Positions 17,033 through 25,748 of a stretch of DNA of 64,000 bases are shown one piece after another. The position numbers were made by a program, and so were the translations under genes. The notes under the pieces were generated by a model. That model had not been told where the DNA came from. It saw only the letters and a program-made list of their open reading frames with translations, and made no database searches. Location: assembly GCA_007833815.1 (NCBI GenBank), contig CP033464.1, positions 1,738,501 through 1,802,500 of the forward strand, in the 5' to 3' direction. Every line of letters begins with the position of its first letter. The first letter of the stretch is position 1. The DNA is from Brevibacillus laterosporus (GTDB taxonomy: Bacteria; Bacillota; Bacilli; Brevibacillales; Brevibacillaceae).

Positions 17033-17296
17033 TATGAAGAATAGAGTAATCTGTTACTGTTCATAAGGATTTTCGCCAGTCATTTTCATCACTGGATAAT
17101 ATTTCTTGTGTTATAACAGGGTTATTTAGTGAAAATAGTATTAATACAGAGAAAGAAAGAGCATTCTAGAGATAGGGTAACCAGATAACGGATAATCGCC
17201 GTAAAATGTGCTATAACAACATTTTTTATTAATTAACTGTTGTAGTACAATGGGTGTAACAGTTTGAAGCAGGAAAAACATACGGAGGCGATTAAC

Positions 17297-17440
17297 ATGG
17301 AGAAAATGAGTCATTTCTTTGCTACATTAGGACCAAAACAATGTGAATGCTGTGGTCAACCAATTACAGAACAAGCGGAATCCTATATGTCCGAATGCTT
17401 GGATTGCTCCGAAAAGAAATACATGATCGTGAAAGCTTAA
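17297..17440 (+). CDS. Small zinc-ribbon-like protein, YhfH type
   Basis: A 47-residue protein with two cysteine pairs, CECCGQPI and ECLDCSEK, separated by a short acidic loop, which suggests a small zinc knuckle. Size and motif arrangement (MxxFFxxLxPKxCxxCGxxIxEQxESY) resemble the B. subtilis YhfH family, whose function is unknown. GGAGG lies 8 nt before the ATG. The spacer 17033-17296 upstream holds only a possible TACAAT -10 at 17246-17251. Confidence 0.7.
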   Translation: MEKMSHFFATLGPKQCECCGQPITEQAESYMSECLDCSEKKYMIVKA

Positions 17441-17678
17441 TGTATAGGTAATAAATTACCTTTTGTTGGAACCTTTCTTTTCTCCCTATAGATACCCTTG
17501 ATAAGTCATTCTGCAAATCGAGCAGAATGGCTTCTTTTTCTTGAGATAAAAATGTATGAGTGCTGCATCTACTACATACCAGTAAGGTTGTGCAAGCGCC
17601 AATTTTTCTTTACGTTTTACTTGCACCAGCAAAGAAAACAGGGCATTCTAAGAACAGAATATGGAGAGGAGCTTTTCG

Positions 17679-18236
17679 ATGTTTCATCCTATTATTTATG
17701 ACAATATTAAAGTTGTACTGGAAGGCGCTGTTTATGACCATGATTTAGATGGCGACATTTTGGTTACAAATCGAGTAGATGCTGTTGATTTAGCCAAATT
17801 TGGACGTTATTTTCATATTCAATTTCACTTACTTTCTCCCGAGGAGAACAACAACAAACACAAGGTTACTGCTGAAATTCAGCTCTCGACGGAACTATCT
17901 GATATTGCAAGTGAACAGTTAGAACAAACTCTTGCGGTACCGATGGGCTGTCGTATATGTATTCATTTTGATTTATCTATGAGGGATGTACCTCACGAAT
18001 CTGCACAAGTGATACATATTTTAAATGAAATTTGGGGACATCGCCCGCATATTACACAACAGGTGATGTTTACAGTAGATGAGCATCAAGAATGGAGCTG
18101 GCCACCTGAACAGTTCAAGGTTCGAATACAACTAGATTTCCATCGTAAGATTGACGAAGGGAATATTCCTGATTTGAATGAAATTGTAGAATGCTGTATT
18201 GAATCATTGCGATTACTAGCGCAACGAGAAATGTAA
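17679..18236 (+). CDS. Hypothetical protein, 185 residues
   Basis: I do not recognise the family. It is a soluble, acidic protein without signal peptide, membrane segment or an obvious motif; several His/Asp-rich stretches (VYDHDLDGDI, VDEHQEWSWPPEQF) are visible. The ATG at 17679 follows GGAGAGGAG by 7 nt; an ATG at 17661 would put that site inside the gene. It is followed by a terminator shared with the convergent histidine-kinase gene. Confidence 0.7.
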   Translation: MFHPIIYDNIKVVLEGAVYDHDLDGDILVTNRVDAVDLAKFGRYFHIQFHLLSPEENNNKHKVTAEIQLSTELSDIASEQLEQTLAVPMGCRICIHFDLSMRDVPHESAQVIHILNEIWGHRPHITQQVMFTVDEHQEWSWPPEQFKVRIQLDFHRKIDEGNIPDLNEIVECCIESLRLLAQREM

Positions 18237-18287
18237 CCTGCACCACAGGATAGTATGAATACGATGATACAGTAGGAGACAAGCAAA

Positions 18288-18330
18288 AAATACCGCGTCA
18301 GAGTTGGAAGCTCGCTCCGATGCGGTATTT
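18288..18330. terminator. Bidirectional terminator between convergent genes
   Basis: The 9-bp stem AAATACCGC/GCGGTATTT has A/T runs on both sides and an additional inner GAG.../...CTC pairing. Confidence 0.65.
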
Positions 18331-18379
18331 CTATATCTACTTTTAGATCAGTATTCTTTACTAAGGCCGGATGATTCTC

Positions 18380-19759
18380 CTAATCCTTTGGTAAAGGTTT
18401 ATCTAGAGATGTGTTTTTCTGTTTAAGAGGAATGGCTACCGTAAAGGCACTGCCTATTCCTAACTGACTGCTAACAATAATTTTACCCTCATGTCGCTCA
18501 ACTAGTCGTTGGCAGATTGTCAGTCCGAGCCCAGTACCACCATTGTTGCGATTACGTGATTTTTCAGCTCGATAAAATTTGGTGAAGATTTTGGATAGAT
18601 CTTCTTCTGCGATGCCTTCCCCTTTATCGATGACAGAGAAGCTAACTTCATTATTCCCCATATCACAGGTGAACAGGATACTTCCATTTGGTTTATTATA
18701 ATGAATGGCGTTATTTAGTAGGTTCTCTAGAACACGACGTAGTTTTTGCTCATCTGCTTCCATATGTAATGAATCAGAAATGCGGAATTTACTAGAGAAG
18801 CTAATTGGACTATGTTCCAGACGAGTAGCGTACTCTTCAGCGATGTTGATAGCGAACGTGCGTATATGAATGCGAGTTAAGTTAAGTGGAAAGCGTCCCA
18901 TCCATTGATTGTGGTCCTGCAACTCATCCAACAAATTTTCCAAATCAAGAGCCTTTTCCTCAATTTTCCCCATCTGTTTCTGAATGCGTTCAAGATCGGT
19001 GACACGACCCGAGGCAATATAAGAGGCATAACCTTTAATGGTGGTTAATGGTGTACGGAAATCATGAGCAATGGCTGCCATCAATTCTTGTTGGCGATCT
19101 TCTACAAAATTGAGTTCTTCCACCATGTCATCGAAATAGTGGAATAGTTGCCCAAATTCATCCGTCGATTGATAAGAAAAGGCAACATCTCGTTTACCAG
19201 CCTTAATTTCCTGGGTAACGCGAGAAAGTTCATCAACAGGACGTAGTATCCAGCGAATGACAACAATAAATAAGATAATACCTATGAAAATCAGGCTGAC
19301 ATAAATGTACATAATGGTCATGGAGACCCCTTTGGAAGCGAGAATATCATAATCATCAGTATAAAATCGAACAACAGTCCTACCTTCAACAGGAGCACTA
19401 CGATCAATGAAATACTCGGCTACCACCATTTTTAATCCTTTGCCTTTTGTTTCAAAGGCTTCTGAAGTTTTTGTGGTAATTGCATTGCCATTCTCATCTT
19501 CCACTACAATGGTGTACATCAAGTCTTCTGGCAACTGTTTAGTCAATTCTTTTAATTCATTGGGATCTTTAAACAAGGAACGACGAATCACCTCATTAAA
19601 GCTGACTCGCTCGGCGACTTCCTTTCCCAGCAAGAACTGCTCATGGCGATCTGTTTTAAGCTGATCCACAATAATGTTTTGAAAGACAAAGCGGTATGCC
19701 AAAATATGAATCACGATGACAGCTAAAAAGGCGAGCAGTATTTTATTGCTGATTTTCAC
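18380..19759 (-). CDS. Sensor histidine kinase (HAMP, HisKA, HATPase)
   Basis: Membrane sensor kinase of 459 residues. Transmembrane helix 1 (about 7-28) and helix 2 (about 150-172) enclose a 120-residue extracytoplasmic sensor domain. A HAMP domain follows, then HisKA with HDFRTPLTTIKG (phosphorylated His) and a HATPase domain with NLLNNAIHYN, DKGEGI and GGTGLGL boxes. It starts with GTG 3 nt after the response-regulator stop, so the pair is co-translated. The signal is unknown; layout resembles the YclK/PhoR group. Confidence 0.92.
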   Translation of the reverse strand: MKISNKILLAFLAVIVIHILAYRFVFQNIIVDQLKTDRHEQFLLGKEVAERVSFNEVIRRSLFKDPNELKELTKQLPEDLMYTIVVEDENGNAITTKTSEAFETKGKGLKMVVAEYFIDRSAPVEGRTVVRFYTDDYDILASKGVSMTIMYIYVSLIFIGIILFIVVIRWILRPVDELSRVTQEIKAGKRDVAFSYQSTDEFGQLFHYFDDMVEELNFVEDRQQELMAAIAHDFRTPLTTIKGYASYIASGRVTDLERIQKQMGKIEEKALDLENLLDELQDHNQWMGRFPLNLTRIHIRTFAINIAEEYATRLEHSPISFSSKFRISDSLHMEADEQKLRRVLENLLNNAIHYNKPNGSILFTCDMGNNEVSFSVIDKGEGIAEEDLSKIFTKFYRAEKSRNRNNGGTGLGLTICQRLVERHEGKIIVSSQLGIGSAFTVAIPLKQKNTSLDKPLPKD

Positions 19760-19762
19760 GAA

Positions 19763-20488
19763 TTAGATACGCTCCCCAATAAAGACGTAACCAGTTCCCC
19801 ATTGCGTCTTAATAAATGTGCGTTCTATTTCTAGTTTTTCACGTAGGTTCTTAATATGTACCGTAACAGTATTAAGCGAGCCATAACCATAGCCCCATAC
19901 GCGATCATAGATTTGTTCTCGGGTAAAAACAATCCCTGGATTCTCTGCTAGGAAGGTTAATAATTGAAATTCTTTTGTGGACAAATCAATTTTATTTTCA
20001 CCTACATAAACAGAGTAGGTTTCCTTATGAATTTCCAGGCCTTTAAATTTTAAGATAGTAAGAGGTGAATTTCCTGCTTCCTTATCTAGTTGTTCAGTGT
20101 GAGCAGTTAATTTTCGCAACCGATCATAGCGACGTAGGTGTGCGCGGATGCGAGCCAGTAATTCTTCTGTATCAAAAGGCTTGGTGATATAATCATCAGC
20201 ACCAATCTCTAATCCTACAACTTTATCAACTGGTTTGCCTTTTGCACTGAGGAAAATGATAGGCATTTCCCGTTCGCGACGAATTTGGGCACAGAGTTCA
20301 TAGCCACTCATTTGTGGCATCATAATATCAAGTAGAATGAGATTTGGGCTTAACCCGCTGTCTAGTTTTGCAAGTGCTTCTTCTCCGTTATTAGCATGAG
20401 AAACGTCAAAACCTTCATTCTCAAGGATGTCTTGGAGCAGATCGACAATCTCTTGGTTGTCGTCCACAACAAAAATATGATCTTTCAA
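19763..20488 (-). CDS. OmpR/PhoB-type response regulator
   Basis: DNA-binding partner of the kinase downstream; 241 residues. The receiver domain has the acidic pair Asp9-Asp10, the phosphoacceptor Asp54 in LILLDIMMP and the Lys of DDYITKPF. A winged-helix effector domain (about 140-240) carries TREQIYDRVWGYGYGSLNTVTVHIKNLREKL. The start is TTG, with AGGAGGG 6 nt upstream. Regulated genes cannot be told from the sequence. Confidence 0.93.
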   Translation of the reverse strand: MKDHIFVVDDNQEIVDLLQDILENEGFDVSHANNGEEALAKLDSGLSPNLILLDIMMPQMSGYELCAQIRREREMPIIFLSAKGKPVDKVVGLEIGADDYITKPFDTEELLARIRAHLRRYDRLRKLTAHTEQLDKEAGNSPLTILKFKGLEIHKETYSVYVGENKIDLSTKEFQLLTFLAENPGIVFTREQIYDRVWGYGYGSLNTVTVHIKNLREKLEIERTFIKTQWGTGYVFIGERI

Positions 20489-20615
20489 GGGAGACCCTCC
20501 TAGTTTCTACGAAATGCAATTAGTCTCATCATATCATGGATAAGTGCGTCTGGCACAACTAAATATAAGGAAAGATATAGTCTTATCATGTGAGCTGGTA
20601 CTAATTGTAGTCAGA

Positions 20616-20645
20616 AAAAGCCAGAGACTTTTGTCCCTGGCTTTT
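20616..20645 (-). terminator. Intrinsic terminator of the NlpC/P60 gene
   Basis: AAAAGCCAGaGAC/GTCcCTGGCTTTT with a TTTT loop and T run on the minus strand, about 50 nt past the stop. Confidence 0.8.
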
Positions 20646-20691
20646 GTATAAAAAGGTCATTCTTCTTTTTCATCTTATTTGAAAAAGATGT

Positions 20692-21144
20692 TTAGTCTTC
20701 CAGGTCTGCGATTGCTACACGTTTAGCACCTACGTATCTCTTGCTCCAATAGTAGGGATCGTCTAGGCTTGTCTTCGTTACCCCAATTCCTGTTTCGGAG
20801 TGAGCGAACATATTGTTTCCAATATAGATGCCTACGTGAGAAATGTTTGTACCATTCGTGTTAAAAAACACCAAATCACCTGGCTTTAGGTCTTCTCGAT
20901 CTACTGACTCGCCCATATCAAACTGAGAAGCAGAAGAAGCTGGAAGTTTTGTTCCTAAGGAACTAAACACGTACCCGGTAAAACCGGAACAATCAAAACC
21001 GGAAGTAGATTTACCGGCTGCTTTGTAAGGTACGCCATACAAAGAATTGATAGTGTCGCCTAGTGAGTTGGAAGATGCGAATACAGAACCTCCACCCACG
21101 GCTAGTAATGCAGTCATTAGTATGGAACACACAAACTTACGCAA
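20692..21144 (-). CDS. NlpC/P60 family cell-wall hydrolase
   Basis: Secreted peptidoglycan DL-endopeptidase, 150 residues. The signal peptide ends near residue 23 (GGGSVFA-SS). The catalytic Cys52 is in GFDCSGF, His103 in ISHVGIYIG and the third polar residue is near His115 in FAHSETG. There is no LysM or SH3 targeting domain, so it is the bare catalytic domain. The start is TTG, with GAAGGGG 8 nt upstream at the end of a c-di-AMP riboswitch, which ties wall hydrolysis to c-di-AMP. Confidence 0.92.
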   Translation of the reverse strand: MRKFVCSILMTALLAVGGGSVFASSNSLGDTINSLYGVPYKAAGKSTSGFDCSGFTGYVFSSLGTKLPASSASQFDMGESVDREDLKPGDLVFFNTNGTNISHVGIYIGNNMFAHSETGIGVTKTSLDDPYYWSKRYVGAKRVAIADLED

Positions 21145-21148
21145 CGAA

Positions 21149-21285
21149 TGAGCCCCTTCCCTTTAAGCCTCCGAGGTTAGCTGATGGGTTCGGTCGAAAG
21201 GTTTCCCTAAGCTGTTTGGTATAACACAGCTATTCACCCCAAAGTATGGTTCCCCCGTTTCCATTGTCTGGAACTCGGCTATTTT
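21149..21285 (-). promoter_or_regulatory. c-di-AMP riboswitch (ydaO/yuaA class)
   Basis: On the minus strand the conserved ydaO blocks appear in order: GGGGGAACCA, TTGGGGTGAAT, AGGGAAACCTTTCGACC, GAACCCATCAGCTAACCTC and GGAGGC. The 3' end runs into the ribosome-binding site of the NlpC/P60 gene. This class senses cyclic di-AMP and commonly controls wall hydrolases and potassium transporters. No separate terminator is obvious, so control could be translational. Confidence 0.88.
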
Positions 21286-21384
21286 TCGATTTTTTTTACA
21301 GAGAAATTAAATTCTACTTTCGTCGCCATTCCCCTTTTTTTTTTATTAAAGTTCACATTTTCGACATATTTCTAAGTAATCTTT

Positions 21385-21408
21385 TTAGATAATACCCGTC
21401 TTATCTAA
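21385..21408. promoter_or_regulatory. Inverted repeat between the P60 riboswitch and the lia-type operon
   Basis: A perfect 8-bp inverted repeat TTAGATAA/TTATCTAA with an 8-nt spacer lies in the divergent intergenic region 21286-21660. It could be a regulator site for either side. No experimental analogue is known to me. Confidence 0.35.
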
Positions 21409-21660
21409 TTCTGATAACAACGTCACTTCCTTTATATATTTATAGTAGAAACACCTCTGAAACCCTCCAATCATTTCCTATTGATTTACCGTATTTCTTA
21501 CCTACTTTCCCTTAAAATCTATTGTTCCTTTTAAGGATGGACATTCTCTCCGACTCAGGGCTGAGGCGAAAACCATCCGCTCGCCCGTTATAGATTGTTT
21601 CCGGGTCGACTACAATAAGGTCATGAACAACAAGCGATTGAAAAAAAGGAGGGAAAACAT

Positions 21661-22089
21661 TTGCAAGGGCAATCCGGAAAAATATTTCTGGGGCTTACGC
21701 TGATTGTCGTAGGGGTACTGGTGTTGCTTGACAAACTAGGGCTAGGAATCGACAGGTTAATCCCCATGTTTATCGCAGGGCTATTAATGATTTATGGTTG
21801 CAAAAAGGTGTTAAGCGCTGGCTCAACAGGAAATAAGGGATGGGGAATCTTCGTTTTCCTCTTCGGGCTATTAATGCTCTTAGATAAATTGAGCTTGCTT
21901 TTTGGTTGCATGTTAGCCATTGCGATCATCTACTTTGGCTTTAAAGTAATGAAAAGCCAACGACATACTTCTCAGCATGAAGCTCCACCGATTTGGGAAA
22001 GAGACTGGGCAAAAAGTGTACTACGAGAAGATAAGCTAGATCGTTGGGAACACGAACTAAAGAAACGTCAACAAAAGGATTTGTTTTGA
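21661..22089 (+). CDS. liaI: LiaI-like membrane protein
   Basis: Small membrane protein of 142 residues with about four hydrophobic helices (residues 8-24, 32-50, 60-75, 80-96) and a charged cytoplasmic tail. It matches the LiaI-LiaF-like transmembrane domain, also seen at the start of the LiaF-like protein further on. In B. subtilis LiaI anchors the PspA homologue LiaH at the membrane. The start is TTG after GGAGGG. It is the first gene of the lia-type operon. Confidence 0.75.
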   Translation: MQGQSGKIFLGLTLIVVGVLVLLDKLGLGIDRLIPMFIAGLLMIYGCKKVLSAGSTGNKGWGIFVFLFGLLMLLDKLSLLFGCMLAIAIIYFGFKVMKSQRHTSQHEAPPIWERDWAKSVLREDKLDRWEHELKKRQQKDLF

Positions 22090-22133
22090 TTACAAAAACC
22101 AAAAAATGATAAACTCTAGGGAGGAATTTTAAG

Positions 22134-22838
22134 ATGAGTATTTTTAAAAGACTGCGTGATGTAACGGTGGCTTCAGTAAATAATGCGATTGATTCCATGG
22201 AAGATCCGGTAGTAATGCTTACTCAATACATGCGTGATATGGAAGCTGAGATTGGTCGAGTAGAAATTGCGGTTGCTCGCCAAGTGGCGCAAGAGAAGAA
22301 GTTCCGTCAACAATATGAAGAGGCTAATACTCTAGCAGGTAAACGTGAACGTCAAGTGATGCTTGCTTTATCTGAAGGCGAAGACGAATTGGCAAGACGC
22401 GCCCTATTGGATCAAAAAACATATGAATCACGTGCGGTTGAATTAAAAGAACTATTAGATTCATCCAGTCATGCCGCTCAACAAATGCGTGAGAAATTGG
22501 CTGAGCTAAAAGAAGAGTTTTATAAAATGCGTGCTAAAAAATACATGTTAATGTCCCGAGCTCAAGTCGCTCGTACACAAAAACAAGTCAATTCTTATGT
22601 AACAGGCATGGGTGTTGAAAACGCAGCTCGCGGTTTCCATCGCATGGAGGAAAAAGTGATGCAAATGGAAGCAGAAGCAAGCATGAGCGGCATGTATGAG
22701 GATTCTGAATACCATCGTTCATTGAAAAATCTGGATAAAAAAGATGAATTAGATAATGAATTAGCAAAATTAAAGGAGAAACTGGCAGGAAAATCTGTTG
22801 AAAATAGGGAAGAAGTAGAGTCAGCAATAAAGAACTAG
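22134..22838 (+). CDS. liaH: PspA/IM30 family protein, LiaH-like
   Basis: Phage-shock protein A homologue of 234 residues that is expected to form oligomeric scaffolds under the membrane during envelope stress. The N-terminus FKRLRDVTVASVNNAIDSMEDPVVMLTQYMRDM is diagnostic and the rest is a long coiled coil rich in Glu, Lys, Arg and Ala. It lies 44 nt after liaI and is followed by a terminator, so liaI-liaH can form a short abundant transcript, as in B. subtilis. Confidence 0.9.
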   Translation: MSIFKRLRDVTVASVNNAIDSMEDPVVMLTQYMRDMEAEIGRVEIAVARQVAQEKKFRQQYEEANTLAGKRERQVMLALSEGEDELARRALLDQKTYESRAVELKELLDSSSHAAQQMREKLAELKEEFYKMRAKKYMLMSRAQVARTQKQVNSYVTGMGVENAARGFHRMEEKVMQMEAEASMSGMYEDSEYHRSLKNLDKKDELDNELAKLKEKLAGKSVENREEVESAIKN

Positions 22839-22852
22839 ATACTATCAATTAC

Positions 22853-22878
22853 AGCAGCCCTGTTTAGGGCTGCTTTTC
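22853..22878 (+). terminator. Intra-operon terminator after liaH
   Basis: AGCAGCCC/GGGCTGCT followed by TTTCCCC. Its position between liaH and the downstream genes parallels B. subtilis, where most liaIH transcripts end and some read through. Confidence 0.75.
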
Positions 22879-22897
22879 CCCTAGGAGGGTTTACTAG

Positions 22898-23449
22898 ATG
22901 TCAGATTTACTTGTGTTTCTGAGACGCTTTGTCTCACGGCCGGGACAAGTAGGGAGCGTTATCCCCAGTTCGCGTTATTTAAGCAATTTAATGATGAAAA
23001 ATGTACCATGGGAACAAGTGGGGCATATTGCCGAATTGGGGCCAGGAACCGGTGTGTTTACACGTGCTATTCTTACACAGATGAAGGAAGATGCACAGTT
23101 TTTTATCGTTGAGCGCGATCCGCAATTTCAACAGATGCTGCATCATCGCTTCCCTAAAGTTCCGATTTGCTCGGAGGCGGTTAGATTATCGAAGTATATG
23201 AATGAATTAAACATTCCCTCACTTGACGCCATTATCTCTGGACTACCCTTTGCGGTTTTCCCAGAACAATTACGTAGTGACATCTTGGATTCTGTGGTAG
23301 AGTCTCTTGAACCAGGTGGGGTATTTGTTACCTTTCAGTACTCTTTGCAACTTAAAAATGAACTTGAATTTCGCTTTTCAAAGGTGGATATTAAATTTAC
23401 CCCACTCAATATTCCACCAGCTTTTGTATATGTATGTAAAAAAGGATAA
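22898..23449 (+). CDS. SAM-dependent methyltransferase, phospholipid N-methyltransferase-like
   Basis: Class I methyltransferase of 183 residues. The N-terminus FLRRFVSRPGQVGSVIPSSRYLS is typical of proteins annotated as phospholipid (PmtA-like) or rRNA-adenine-dimethylase-like methyltransferases. The SAM-binding GxGxG appears as IAELGPGTGVFTRA, followed by the acidic VERD and the motif IISGLPF. In B. subtilis this slot holds liaG. Acting on lipids would suit an envelope-stress operon, but the substrate is an inference. Confidence 0.75.
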   Translation: MSDLLVFLRRFVSRPGQVGSVIPSSRYLSNLMMKNVPWEQVGHIAELGPGTGVFTRAILTQMKEDAQFFIVERDPQFQQMLHHRFPKVPICSEAVRLSKYMNELNIPSLDAIISGLPFAVFPEQLRSDILDSVVESLEPGGVFVTFQYSLQLKNELEFRFSKVDIKFTPLNIPPAFVYVCKKG

Positions 23450-23479
23450 AAAATCAGTTGAGAGAGGAGTAGGCTCCGT

Positions 23480-24577
23480 TTGAAATTTTCTCGGGTAGAA
23501 AAAATGGTAGCAGGTACCATTATCATCTTTGTTGGTTTAGGCCTCTTCCTCAATAATTTAGGGCTGGTTTTTTTCAGCATTTTTTCCTTATGGCCTCTGC
23601 TACTTATCTTTTGGGGGTACCGATTCTGGAAACGAGGAAGAAAAATTGCCGGGGGTATCTTGTTAACCATTGGCGTTCTTAATATTTTTCAAGAATGGTT
23701 TGGCATTGCGATCCATAATTTGTTTGGCTTTATCTTTTCGCTATTCTTTATCTACTATGGCATTCGATTAATACGTCGCAAAGGTCGAAATAAGAATGAC
23801 TTTGACCAAGACTTAACTTATACAGAAGAGAAGGTACGAGAGGCATCACCATATCAACAACCAACAACAAAACAAGATGAGTTGGATCTTGCAATGGATG
23901 CGTTGGTAAAAGAGAAACAATGGCAGGAAGCACAAGTAAAAATAGAAGATGGTATCCAAGCAGAACAGACAAGACAGGAAACCTTTGCAAACGAGCAGAA
24001 CGATCAAAAGGCGAAGAAAGAACCTTTTACACAGTTTGGACCTAGGATTGAAGGCGAACGCTATTCTGGCTCTTATTTTTCGGATGGTCCTGATGAACCT
24101 TTTACTTCAAAAGAAGGCTCTCAAAGAGAACAACGGAAATCCAGAAATAAAACCTTTAATAAAGGCTTTGATGAAACGTTCTATGATCATGTGCATATTC
24201 ACAATCCACAAGACACACGCAGTTCCCTGATCGGCGATTATCGACTGATTTCGGGTCGCTTTGAGCTGAAAAATATGCGGATATGGCAAGGCATCGGTGA
24301 TGTGGTTATTGATCTTTCTCGTGCTGTGATTCCTGAAAGAGAAGGGACGCTGGTTATCAACGGCTGGATCGGAGACGTTACGATCTATGTACCAGTCGAC
24401 ATGCCAGTACAGGTGATGGCAGAAGTAACGATTGGAGAATTGGAAGTACTAGGCCATCGTCAAAATGGCATTACGCGTAAGGTGATGTTGTCCACTCATA
24501 ACTACGCAGAAGCTACTGAAAAAGTAAAAATCATCATTTCGCTCTGGGTGGGCGATATTGATGTAAAGTACATCTGA
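23480..24577 (+). CDS. liaF: LiaF-like membrane protein
   Basis: Probable negative regulator of the LiaS-LiaR system, 365 residues. Four N-terminal membrane helices (to about residue 105) are followed by a long polar linker rich in Glu, Gln and Lys (about 110-245) and a C-terminal beta domain of the LiaF type (about 250-365, GDVVIDLSRAVIPEREGTLVINGWIGDVTIYVP). The linker is longer than in B. subtilis LiaF (241 residues in total). The start is TTG after GAGAGGAG. It lies 19 nt before liaS. Confidence 0.82.
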   Translation: MKFSRVEKMVAGTIIIFVGLGLFLNNLGLVFFSIFSLWPLLLIFWGYRFWKRGRKIAGGILLTIGVLNIFQEWFGIAIHNLFGFIFSLFFIYYGIRLIRRKGRNKNDFDQDLTYTEEKVREASPYQQPTTKQDELDLAMDALVKEKQWQEAQVKIEDGIQAEQTRQETFANEQNDQKAKKEPFTQFGPRIEGERYSGSYFSDGPDEPFTSKEGSQREQRKSRNKTFNKGFDETFYDHVHIHNPQDTRSSLIGDYRLISGRFELKNMRIWQGIGDVVIDLSRAVIPEREGTLVINGWIGDVTIYVPVDMPVQVMAEVTIGELEVLGHRQNGITRKVMLSTHNYAEATEKVKIIISLWVGDIDVKYI

Positions 24578-24596
24578 TGAAAGGGTGTACTAACGT

Positions 24597-25748
24597 ATGA
24601 AACAATCCTATTCGACATTAAAAAGCATTCAATGGCAGGCGGTTCAACAAGCGCTGTTCTGGACAAACAGCACGGTGTTGACGATGTTCGGTATTTTCTT
24701 ATGGATCGGTCATTATAGCAAGGATCGTCCTGAGGTTAATGAGTGGTTGTCCACATATCTACATGTATCCATGCACTTTGAGTTAAGCTGGCGTGTCTTC
24801 TTTTTTCAATTATTCGTGGGATTATTAGTAGCTACAGCTGTTGGCTTAGTCAGTGGTTATATCGCTGGTAATCTATTGAAAAAGCGTCTCTATTCTCTGT
24901 GGGAAGCGACGATGAATCTAGAACGCGGAATGCTATCTTATAGGGTGCCTGAGTTAGGATCAGACGAAATTGGCGAACTGGGCTGGCAGTTGAATCGGCT
25001 TGCAGCTAAATGGGAAGGTCAAGTAGCATCATTACAACGACTCTCCACGCACAATGCGGAATTGCATGATCAGGTTAAGGTTGCTGCCGTGACAGAAGAA
25101 CGACAACGACTTGCACGTGAATTGCATGATGCGGTCAGTCAGCAATTGTTTGCTATCGCGATGACCACAGCTGCTATCAAGCGATTGATTGATAAAAACC
25201 CAAGTCGAGCAGCTCAACAGATTGAACTGGTAGAGGAGATGGCAGCAGGAGCTCAAGCAGAAATGAGAGCATTACTGTTACACTTGCGTCCCGCTACGTT
25301 ACAAAATAAATCGCTAGGTGAAGCGGTTGAAGAGCTTTTAGAAGAGTTGAAGATCAAGCATACATTAGATATTAACTGGGAAATTAGTAACATTGCCAAC
25401 ATCCCGAGTGGTATTGAGGATCAATTATTTCGGATTTTGCAAGAAGCGTTATCCAACTCCTTGCGTCATTCCAGAGCACATAGCATTACAATAAAATTGT
25501 TTACGCTACAGGGACATGTACGTTTCCGCATTGCGGATGATGGAATTGGCTTTGATCCAGATGGAGAAAAAATGACCTCATATGGGTTGGTGTCCATGCG
25601 TGAGAGGGTTGATGAAATCGGTGGAGCAATGGAGATTTATTCATCACCGGGCAATGGCACACAGATCGAAATACGCGTCCCGTTACTGCTGGACGTTCAC
25701 CCAAAAGGAGTAGATGGAGAAAATGATCCGGGTATTACTAGTAGATGA
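24597..25748 (+). CDS. liaS: NarL-type sensor histidine kinase, LiaS-like
   Basis: Membrane kinase of 383 residues with two helices (about 15-40 and 65-95), a HAMP segment, a HisKA_3 dimerisation domain (EERQRLARELHDAVSQQLF with the phosphorylated His) and a HATPase domain (LQEALSNSLRHSRA, ADDGIGFD). The short extracytoplasmic loop makes it an intramembrane-sensing type. Its gene order with LiaF and LiaR supports a role in sensing lipid-II-cycle inhibitors. The 3' end overlaps the regulator gene by about 35 nt. Confidence 0.9.
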   Translation: MKQSYSTLKSIQWQAVQQALFWTNSTVLTMFGIFLWIGHYSKDRPEVNEWLSTYLHVSMHFELSWRVFFFQLFVGLLVATAVGLVSGYIAGNLLKKRLYSLWEATMNLERGMLSYRVPELGSDEIGELGWQLNRLAAKWEGQVASLQRLSTHNAELHDQVKVAAVTEERQRLARELHDAVSQQLFAIAMTTAAIKRLIDKNPSRAAQQIELVEEMAAGAQAEMRALLLHLRPATLQNKSLGEAVEELLEELKIKHTLDINWEISNIANIPSGIEDQLFRILQEALSNSLRHSRAHSITIKLFTLQGHVRFRIADDGIGFDPDGEKMTSYGLVSMRERVDEIGGAMEIYSSPGNGTQIEIRVPLLLDVHPKGVDGENDPGITSR

